Below are positions 24,946-32,598 of a stretch of 38,041 nucleotides of DNA, piece by piece (position 1 is the first letter of the stretch; every line of letters begins with the position of its first letter). The notes beneath the pieces were generated by a model, which had not been told where the DNA came from, did not search any database, and saw only the letters and a list, made by a program, of their open reading frames with translations. A program made the translations under genes and the position numbers. The DNA comes from an uncultured Bacteroidota bacterium (lineage in GTDB: Bacteria > Bacteroidota > Bacteroidia > UKL13-3), in NCBI GenBank assembly GCA_903834625.1, contig CAILJQ010000216.1, forward strand, positions 1-38,041. Direction: 5' to 3'.

Positions 24946-27870
24946 TTATTCTTTAATCAATTTGAAGGTTCTCATCGAATCTCCAACTGTTACTTTAACC
25001 ATATAAACTCCAGGAGTGATAGATTCAATATTCATGTTCATTTCACTTGAACCTTTAACTTTACTGCTTAATACTTCAGCACCTAATAAATTGCAGATAG
25101 ATACTTGAACATTTTCGTTCAAACTCATTCCAAAATCTACGTGTAAGTCATTACCAGCAGGGTTAGGATACATGCGCATTGCATTTAATTTGTTCTCATT
25201 TAATCCTACTAATTTACAAGGACCACAACTTTCCCAACATACAGTAGCTAAAGTATCATTTAACTTACTTACCACACTTGTACGGTTGGTGAAACCAGAT
25301 TTTGTAGTTACACATGGCATGGTGTCTTTCAAGTTTTCTTGTGAAGCCCAGTTGCCAATTACGTATTTGTAATCGTATGAAGAATCTTTGTCTAATAACA
25401 AGGTAGTTTGCCAAACATTGCTGCTTCCCATACGGGTCATTTTGTTACAAGCACCACACCAGTTGTTAAATGTACCATTTAAAGTTACGGTATCACCAGC
25501 ATTCATAGTATATTTCGACATATCTACTCTAAATGTCATAGTTGTTTTTGGTGGAGCCACTGTAGCACAAGCAGCACATGATTCCCAACATACCAATGGT
25601 AAAGTATCATGCATTTTAGTTGTTCTGTAAACACGGTTAATAAAAGAACCTGTTGTTTTTGTACAGCTAGAACCATCTTTTAAGGTTTCTTGTTGAGCCC
25701 AGTTACCAATAGTAAACTTGTATTCAATTTCTTTACTTGTATCCATTGGAACGGTAGTATACCAAATTTTGGTTCCTGGTACATTGTTTAATTTAATACA
25801 AGCACCACACCAGTTGTTGAATGTACCATTAAGCGTTACTGTATCACCAGCTGCCATAGGTACGTTTTTCATATCAACTCTAAAGGTAATATCAACCTTG
25901 CTTGGCGGCGGAGGTGCAATAGAACCAGCAAATTCTACATCATCTGCATAATACGTTTTGGCTCCAGCAGTTGCACCGGTAGTTCCAAAATTGAAGAAAA
26001 CAGATAACATTTTATATGAATAGGTATAGTTAATAGCTGCTGTACCGGCAGATTGGTTCGCAAAGTCAAACTCAAGTACTTGCCATGCGTTAGCAACAGT
26101 AGTACGGGTATCAGTTTCTACGCTCTTGGTACCATCACCAACAACTTCAGCCTTCATTTTTACTACAATACCGCTATCAGGTGAAAATACTTTCATCTTA
26201 ATTTTGGTTGAACCAGCTACAAAAGGAATAGGCATAGCCAAACCTGCTGGAGTGCTTAATGTTGTTCCAGCCCATAACTCAGCTGTGTTTCCCTTGATAA
26301 ACTTAGCAACTTTGTTGTTTGCGTTATTTGGATCAGCTACAACAGATGAAGCATTACCACCAAAATCAACCATGGTATAATCTACATTAGTAGCATCAAA
26401 GTTGATAGGTAATTTTACTTGTTGTGGCGGTGGAGGTAAGGCATTTGTCATTCTTACATCATCAAAATAATAGGTTTTGGTTCCAGCAGTTGCACCAGTT
26501 ACGCCAAAGTTGAAGAAAATAGAAAGCATTTTATAGCTAAAAGTATAGTTAATTGCTGCCGTACCACTTGATTGGTTTGCAAAATCAAACTCAAGTGTTT
26601 GCCAAGCATTAGCAACAGTTGTACGTGTATCAGTTTCAACACTCTTAGTAGGATCACCTACTACTTCAGCTTTTAACTTAATTGAAATACCACTATCAGG
26701 TGAGTACACACGAACACTCATTTTGCTTGAGTTAGCGCTAAAAGGAATAACCTCAGCTAAACCAGATGCGGTACTCAAAGTAGTTCCAGCCCATAATTCA
26801 GCTGTGTTTGATTTAACTGCTTTTCCAACTTTATTGTTTGCGTTGGTAGGATCAACAGCAACAGACGATGCATTGCCACCAAAATCAACCATGGCATAGT
26901 CTACATTGCTTGAATCATAGTTAATAGGAAGTTTTACTTGTTGCAATACTGGAGCACTAGGTGGCACCATTTTCAAATCATCAAAATAGTAAATCTTGTT
27001 ACCTGCAGTGGCACCAGTAACACCAAAGTTGAAAAATACAGATGCTTTCTTGTAAGTATAAGTATAGTTAATAGCGCCTGTACCTGCACTCTGGTTTGCA
27101 AAGTTAAACTCTAAAGTTTCCCAAGAGTTAGACTTAGTGGTTCTCACATCTGTTTCTACACTCTGTGAACCATTTGAAGCATTTTCAATTTTTAACTTAA
27201 CCAAAATACCACTGTCAGGTGAGTAAACACGCATGGTCATTTTGGTAGCGTTAGGAGCTACTGGAATAGCTGTTGCAAAACCACCACCTGTTCCTACTGT
27301 AGTTCCTGCCCATAATTCAGCAGTGTTTGGCTTGGTTACTTTGGCAACCTTATTGGTGCTTACCATTGGATCGGCAACAACAGCGCTGATATTACCACCA
27401 AAATCTGTCATGGTGTAATCTACGTTGCTACTGTCAAAATTTACTGGCAAGTTAATGGCTTGTAAGCCAGCACATGCCGAGCACGACTGCCAGCAAACAA
27501 CCGGTAAGGTAGTGTTAGCAGTTACGTTAATGGCCCTGTTGGTAAACGCACCTGTAGTAATTGTACATGGTGTTCCAACTGTTAAACTTTCTTGGCTCGA
27601 CCATCCGTTGATGGTATACTTAAATTCATGGGCACCTGTTGGAATAGAAATGGTTGCTTCCCAAACTTGTGTACTTCCTTGCTTCACCAATGGATTACAC
27701 TTTCCGCACCATGAATTCCAGGTTCCGTTAACATATACCGTGTCGCTTGCGCCCAAACCGGTATACTGTGACATGTCTACCTTAAAGGTAACATTGTAGT
27801 TCTGAGCCGATACCGTCCCGCAAAAGAGCAGTAGCAGCCAGAGAAATGATAATTTTGTAAAAACTCGCAT
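24946..27870 (-). CDS. Large non-catalytic modular secreted protein (A-B-B-B-A-A modules) with T9SS sorting domain
   Basis: Signal peptide 'MRVFTKLSFLWLLLLFCGTVSAQ' from 27870; three A modules (FKVDMS...NGTWNSWCGKC...CWQSCSAC), three B modules (LPVNFDSSNVDYTMTDFGGN...DDLKM), C-terminal 'MRMYPNPAGNDLHVDF...GVYMVKVTVGDSMRTFKLIKE'. Confidence 0.9.
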   Translation of the reverse strand: MRVFTKLSFLWLLLLFCGTVSAQNYNVTFKVDMSQYTGLGASDTVYVNGTWNSWCGKCNPLVKQGSTQVWEATISIPTGAHEFKYTINGWSSQESLTVGTPCTITTGAFTNRAINVTANTTLPVVCWQSCSACAGLQAINLPVNFDSSNVDYTMTDFGGNISAVVADPMVSTNKVAKVTKPNTAELWAGTTVGTGGGFATAIPVAPNATKMTMRVYSPDSGILVKLKIENASNGSQSVETDVRTTKSNSWETLEFNFANQSAGTGAINYTYTYKKASVFFNFGVTGATAGNKIYYFDDLKMVPPSAPVLQQVKLPINYDSSNVDYAMVDFGGNASSVAVDPTNANNKVGKAVKSNTAELWAGTTLSTASGLAEVIPFSANSSKMSVRVYSPDSGISIKLKAEVVGDPTKSVETDTRTTVANAWQTLEFDFANQSSGTAAINYTFSYKMLSIFFNFGVTGATAGTKTYYFDDVRMTNALPPPPQQVKLPINFDATNVDYTMVDFGGNASSVVADPNNANNKVAKFIKGNTAELWAGTTLSTPAGLAMPIPFVAGSTKIKMKVFSPDSGIVVKMKAEVVGDGTKSVETDTRTTVANAWQVLEFDFANQSAGTAAINYTYSYKMLSVFFNFGTTGATAGAKTYYADDVEFAGSIAPPPPSKVDITFRVDMKNVPMAAGDTVTLNGTFNNWCGACIKLNNVPGTKIWYTTVPMDTSKEIEYKFTIGNWAQQETLKDGSSCTKTTGSFINRVYRTTKMHDTLPLVCWESCAACATVAPPKTTMTFRVDMSKYTMNAGDTVTLNGTFNNWCGACNKMTRMGSSNVWQTTLLLDKDSSYDYKYVIGNWASQENLKDTMPCVTTKSGFTNRTSVVSKLNDTLATVCWESCGPCKLVGLNENKLNAMRMYPNPAGNDLHVDFGMSLNENVQVSICNLLGAEVLSSKVKGSSEMNMNIESITPGVYMVKVTVGDSMRTFKLIKE
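25921..27462 (-). repeat. Three tandem in-gene repeats of about 500 bp (approx. 26961-27462, 26440-26937, 25921-26417)
   Basis: Nucleotide-similar blocks, e.g. 'gcattaccaccaaaatcaaccatggtataatctacatt' and 'gcattgccaccaaaatcaaccatggcatagtctacatt'; boundaries approximate. Confidence 0.85.
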
Positions 27871-27973
27871 GTTATTTTTTGATTTGTATCTGCAAAATAC
27901 AATCAAACAAAAACCTTCCTTACATACCCAACCCCTACATCGCTTTCCAATCCAAATTTTGTTTATCTTTTTA

Positions 27974-27993
27974 CTACTACAACGCTACTACAA
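27974..27993 (+). promoter_or_regulatory. Exact tandem repeat CTACTACAA-CG-CTACTACAA upstream of the T9SS modular gene
   Basis: Two exact 9-mers 11 bp apart; the same 9-mer occurs at 21914. Confidence 0.6.
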
Positions 27994-28217
27994 AAAAACG
28001 TTAATATATGATTTTCAATTTTTTGCAAAAATATTTTTAAAGGTTTGAAAAGGGCGTAATCAAGGGCTATTGGCTACTAAAAATTCAATTCAATAAAACT
28101 TAGAGGCTAAATTATTTTGAGATAATGAACTCCACTTAGCACTGTTAAAAGCCTGTATTCAGCTTAAACCAAAACAAGCATTGGGCTTGCTCAATTTAAA
28201 TTTATCTTAGCAGCCAC

Positions 28218-28865
28218 ATGAATAGTATTTCCTTTACCATTTCTTCAGCATGCGTAAAAACTTGGGTTGTTACACTATTGCTAATTCATTTCGGTTCGAA
28301 CCTAAAAGCCCAAACGACAGACATTGAGTTATTAGAAAAGATTAACCTAAATAGAAACAAAAACCTCGACCCACTTTGGTCAGGTTTGTCTTATAGTGTA
28401 ACCCCAAGTATTATCCTATTTCCAGCTACTATGATAATATATCAACTTAAAACAAAAGACTCTGCACAAGCATATAAAACCAAACTCGTTTGCGGAACGG
28501 TAATTATTAGTGCAGTAATTGCCACCTCATTAAAATACTCCATTCAGCGACCAAGGCCCTATATTACCTATTCAAACCTTGATGAAAACACAGAAAGTAC
28601 AAGTCCATCCTTCCCATCCGGACATACTTCTGCAGCCTTTTCTTTGGCTACATCACTCAGTGTTGCTTATCCAAAATGGTATGTGATAGTTCCAGCATAT
28701 ACTTGGGCAAGTGGTGCTGCTTATTCACGTTTAACACTTGGCGCCCACTATCCCAGCGACGTATTGGCTGGAGCAATCATTGGAAGTGGCTCCGCCTGGT
28801 TGTCGCTAAAATTAAACCATTGGATCAACAAGAGATCATCTAAAAAACGCCCTAATGAAAACTAA
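28218..28865 (+). CDS. PAP2 superfamily phosphatase
   Basis: 'KYSIQRPRPY', 'SPSFPSGHTSAAFSLATSLS', 'SRLTLGAHYPSDVLAGAIIGSGSA'. Confidence 0.95.
   Translation: MNSISFTISSACVKTWVVTLLLIHFGSNLKAQTTDIELLEKINLNRNKNLDPLWSGLSYSVTPSIILFPATMIIYQLKTKDSAQAYKTKLVCGTVIISAVIATSLKYSIQRPRPYITYSNLDENTESTSPSFPSGHTSAAFSLATSLSVAYPKWYVIVPAYTWASGAAYSRLTLGAHYPSDVLAGAIIGSGSAWLSLKLNHWINKRSSKKRPNEN
28292..28307 (+). repeat. Dispersed 16-mer variant CGGTTCGAACCTAAAA (inside PAP2 CDS)
   Basis: Perfect 10-bp core GGTTCGAACC; A-tail diverged. Confidence 0.6.
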
Positions 28866-28921
28866 CATATCTACAAAACAATTTCAATTTGGAATAGCCC
28901 TTATAGCCACCCTATCAATTA

Positions 28922-29077
28922 TTAGCAGCCTGACCAGTTTTGTAGAACTGAATTCAACAAGACATATCCATTGTTTTTTGTGTTTTCATTTGTAAAGCCA
29001 TCCGCGCTAATGGCCATAGCAGCAACAAAACCCAAAAATACCTTCTTGAAGGGGAGGAAATTCACTACACCCTCCAT
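28922..29077 (-). CDS. Candidate 51-aa small secreted peptide (speculative)
   Basis: 'MEGVVNFLPFKKVFLGFVAAMAISADGFTNENTKNNGYVLLNSVLQNWSGC': basic/hydrophobic leader and terminal Cys; starts 19 nt after the deaminase stop codon, same strand. Confidence 0.4.
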   Translation of the reverse strand: MEGVVNFLPFKKVFLGFVAAMAISADGFTNENTKNNGYVLLNSVLQNWSGC

Positions 29078-29096
29078 AGAATTACACCTTAAGGTT

Positions 29097-29600
29097 TCAC
29101 TTTGTTGACTCGTATTTCTGCATTTCATCGTGAAAAAACTCAAGTGAAACACCAGCCATTTGTAACATGGTTTCGCTTTCTCCCCCAGCATGGTACTTAC
29201 GTTCACAAACCACGCGTTTAATACCACAATTGATGATTAACATAGCGCAAACCCTACAAGGAGTCATTCTACAGTACAAAGTGGAGCCGTCAAGAGACAC
29301 ACCATTTTTAGCTGCTTGACAAATGGCATTCTGCTCTGCATGCACCGTTCTCACACAATGCTCAGTGATGCTATCGTCTTCATGAATCATTTTCTTCATC
29401 TGATGACCTACTTCATCACAATGCGGTAAGCCAATGGGCGAACCTACATATCCGGTAACCAAAAGCTGATTCCCTCTTGCAATAACACATCCACTTCTAC
29501 CTCTTCCACAAGTTGCACGTTTGCTTATGGCATCCATTACTTCCATAAAGTACTCATCCCAAGATGGACGTACATAGGGCGTCTCTGTTTTATTTGTCAT
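29097..29600 (-). CDS. dCMP deaminase family protein
   Basis: Zn-site 'TVHAEQNAICQAAKNG...YCRMTPCRVCAMLIINCGIKRVVCERKYH'. Confidence 0.95.
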   Translation of the reverse strand: MTNKTETPYVRPSWDEYFMEVMDAISKRATCGRGRSGCVIARGNQLLVTGYVGSPIGLPHCDEVGHQMKKMIHEDDSITEHCVRTVHAEQNAICQAAKNGVSLDGSTLYCRMTPCRVCAMLIINCGIKRVVCERKYHAGGESETMLQMAGVSLEFFHDEMQKYESTK

Positions 29601-29602
29601 AA

Positions 29603-30151
29603 CTATTGCATTACAACGGCATCTATTTGACGATACAAATCATCAAAAGTTCCATTATTGGTAAAATGAAAATCGGCCAACTGCATACAGGCATTTAAAT
29701 TCTGTTTGTTGGGGTCGCTTGAACTTAACTCGCGTTCCTCATTGGCTGCAAAGGTATCAAAGGATATATGATCTGTTTCTGATGCCCTCAAAACAATACG
29801 ATCATACCTAATCCGTCTATCTGTATCTACAGAATATAAACTAAAGCCACCTTTTGCCTGAAGTGCATTCACCTCTCCCACTGTCCTTATGCTTTCAATG
29901 ATGCAATTCTTCCCGCTTTTCATGGCTTCTAAGTACAATTCCTCGGCAATAAAACTTGGACTATTTTGTGCCCTTAATTCATTTGCCGTTTGCGTAAGGG
30001 TGTCTCTATTCACTTCCATTCCTCTCTTTTGTAAAACGCCAATTAAATACCCACGCACAGAGTAATGTGTAAATCCATGCTTAGAAACCAAATAATCAAC
30101 TATGGTGCCTTTTCCAGCACCCAAAGTGCCTGTTATGCCAATAATTTTCAA
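29603..30151 (-). CDS. P-loop nucleotide kinase-like protein (dephospho-CoA kinase/dNMP kinase-like)
   Basis: Walker A 'GITGTLGAGKGTIVDYL'; 'DTDRRIRYDRIVLRAS'. Confidence 0.85.
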   Translation of the reverse strand: MKIIGITGTLGAGKGTIVDYLVSKHGFTHYSVRGYLIGVLQKRGMEVNRDTLTQTANELRAQNSPSFIAEELYLEAMKSGKNCIIESIRTVGEVNALQAKGGFSLYSVDTDRRIRYDRIVLRASETDHISFDTFAANEERELSSSDPNKQNLNACMQLADFHFTNNGTFDDLYRQIDAVVMQ

Positions 30152-30427
30152 AATATTTTGCCTTTGATCAACGAATGTATAAAACAGGAAGCAGGTTTTA
30201 AAATTTATTCCTCCTATCTAAAATTCTTTGCCTATCAATGCGCTATTGAAGGCCGTACTTATCTGAACCTCAAAAAAAATCACCCTAACCAGATTATAAT
30301 CAAAATTCTACTGCCCTAAATACCAACTCAATTAACATGAAATGGTCAAATTTTTCCTCATTTTAACGAGTAAAATCATCTATTCACAAGAAATTAGATA
30401 TTTTTGACGAACAATAGATTTTAGCTG

Positions 30428-32596
30428 ATGAAAGACCAAAATATTTATGCCAATTTGAAAAAATGCACATTTTTGGTCCTATCTGTTTTTTCGTTTTTGG
30501 GTTCATGGGCCCAACAAAATAGGATCAATGAATTAAACAAATTGCTCCTGAAGCATAAATCATCAGATACTACTCGTGTTCAACTTCTTTCAGAACTCTC
30601 GTTTTTATACAGAAACATTAACCCAGATTCAACCATTATTCTGGCACAACAAACTTTTGACCTCTCAACACAAATTAATTACCCAAAGGGGAAAGCAAAC
30701 GCAATAAAGGATTTGGCCATAGGAAATTATGTAGTTGGCAACTACGCCAAGGCGGCACAACTCAACAACACAGCGCTTAAACTGTACCAACAAATAGGAG
30801 ACAAAAAGGGAGAGGCAGCCATATTAAACAACATGGCTATAGTTGTTCAGAACGAAGGAAAATTTTCTCTCGCCTTAAGTTATTACAAGCAAAGTTTGCA
30901 ATTGCGCGAAAGTATAAATGATCAAAAAGGTATTGCAGATTGTAAGAACAATATGGGTAATATCTATACCGATATTGGTAACTACACAACAGCCTTAGAA
31001 AACCTTTTCGAATCTCTCATCATTAGAGAAAATATCAAAGACTCTTTAAGCATTGCCAATAGTTATGCAAACATAGCAGGGGTGTATTATTACCTCAAAA
31101 AGTTTGACGAAGCATTCAAACATGCCCAAAAAGCATATGACATACAAGAAATGTTGAATGACAAAGAAGGCATGATTCAATCTTCTGTTTCTTTAGGGGG
31201 TGTTTCAAGTGAAAGGAAAGATTATACCAGAGCACATTTTTATTTTGAAAGAGCCCTTCACATTGCCGAGCAAATAAACAATGAAGATGGTAAGGCTGTT
31301 GCGCTTACTAATCTAGGTGAAATACATAACCTCTTAAACGAACCAGATAGAGCCATTGAATACTTTAACCAGGCATTAACCATTTGTAACAAGCTTGAAG
31401 ACCCTCAAGGTATTGCCATTTGTGAGGTAGGAATTGGGAGGTCTTTGTACAAAAAAAATCAAGTGAAAGAAAGTATTGTTAGGCTCCTTAATGGATACAA
31501 ATTAGCCAATAACGTACACCATAAATTGCAACTATATGAAGCATCGAAATACCTTGCAGAAGCATATGAAAAAGACGGTAACAAACCGCTTCAAATAAAG
31601 TATTTGAAAGAATCCATCATGTATAAAGATAGTTTGTATAATGAAGAGAATGCCAGAAAAACCAAAGAAATTGAATTCAACTATCTCTTAGAAAAAAAAC
31701 AAAGTGAAATTACTATTTTAGAGAAAGACCGCTCCATTCAACAAGCAAGAAATAGGTTTCAATACCTTCTTCTAATGGTGCTTATTATAGGAATACTAGG
31801 TTTGTTGTTATTTACATTTTATGTCAACAAGTTTAGAGTGAAAGAAAAGCAAGCCAAAGAATTGATTATTCAACAAAAAGCTTCCCTCGAAAAACAGGCA
31901 CAAAACCTAGAAGAACTAAATAATTATAAAAATAAAACCTTCTCAATTCTCTCACACGACCTCCGAAACCCAATCTCTTCACTTGCTCAAATATTAGACC
32001 TAATAGACCATGAAGTGCTTAGCGAAGAAGATTTTGCCCAAGTAAAAGGGCGATTCAAAGCACAGTTGGAATCACTCCGTCTCTTATTAGACAATACCTT
32101 AAATTGGTCGAAAAGTCAAATGAGTGGCGAATTACAAGCACACAAAAAAATGGTGAATGTGCGTGAATTAGTGATTAGAAATTTTGACCTCTTCAAAGAA
32201 AATGCAGCTGATAAAAATCTAAAATTATCTCTGCATGTACCACCAGATTTGTTTGTATTAATGGATCAAGACCACCTAGATATCATCTTAAGAAATGCCA
32301 TCCAAAATGCCATTAAATTTACCTTTCCAGAAGGAGAAATACATGTTACTGCTTTTCAAAATACAGATTCAATTACCATTAAGGTAAATGATAATGGTCA
32401 AGGTATGTCAACCGATACCTTAAGCAGTTTGTTTAGTTACAAAAAACAACCTGGCATTTACGGTACAAATGGCGAACGCGGAGCAGGTATCGGCCTTATC
32501 CTTACCAAAGAATTTGTCGACCGTAATTTGGGTCAGATAAAAGTGAAAAGCGAATTAAACAAAGGCACAGAAATAGAGTTCAACTTCCCTGCTTAA
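30428..32596 (+). CDS. TPR-repeat sensor histidine kinase (HisKA/HATPase_c), orphan
   Basis: TPR-like repeats, TM 'YLLLMVLIIGILGLLLFTFYV', H-box 'FSILSHDLRNPISSL', 'VNDNGQGM', 'GAGIGLILTKEFVDRNLGQI'. Confidence 0.92.
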   Translation: MKDQNIYANLKKCTFLVLSVFSFLGSWAQQNRINELNKLLLKHKSSDTTRVQLLSELSFLYRNINPDSTIILAQQTFDLSTQINYPKGKANAIKDLAIGNYVVGNYAKAAQLNNTALKLYQQIGDKKGEAAILNNMAIVVQNEGKFSLALSYYKQSLQLRESINDQKGIADCKNNMGNIYTDIGNYTTALENLFESLIIRENIKDSLSIANSYANIAGVYYYLKKFDEAFKHAQKAYDIQEMLNDKEGMIQSSVSLGGVSSERKDYTRAHFYFERALHIAEQINNEDGKAVALTNLGEIHNLLNEPDRAIEYFNQALTICNKLEDPQGIAICEVGIGRSLYKKNQVKESIVRLLNGYKLANNVHHKLQLYEASKYLAEAYEKDGNKPLQIKYLKESIMYKDSLYNEENARKTKEIEFNYLLEKKQSEITILEKDRSIQQARNRFQYLLLMVLIIGILGLLLFTFYVNKFRVKEKQAKELIIQQKASLEKQAQNLEELNNYKNKTFSILSHDLRNPISSLAQILDLIDHEVLSEEDFAQVKGRFKAQLESLRLLLDNTLNWSKSQMSGELQAHKKMVNVRELVIRNFDLFKENAADKNLKLSLHVPPDLFVLMDQDHLDIILRNAIQNAIKFTFPEGEIHVTAFQNTDSITIKVNDNGQGMSTDTLSSLFSYKKQPGIYGTNGERGAGIGLILTKEFVDRNLGQIKVKSELNKGTEIEFNFPA

Positions 32597-32598
32597 GC

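Noticed and set aside
25200-27800. Regular repeats as a CRISPR or satellite array
   Set aside because: Units are about 500 and 340 bp and encode in-frame protein modules; they are domain duplications.
27907-28217. AT-rich intergenic region before PAP2 as a non-coding RNA
   Set aside because: No convincing promoter-terminator pair or strong structure beyond the CTACTACAA repeats.
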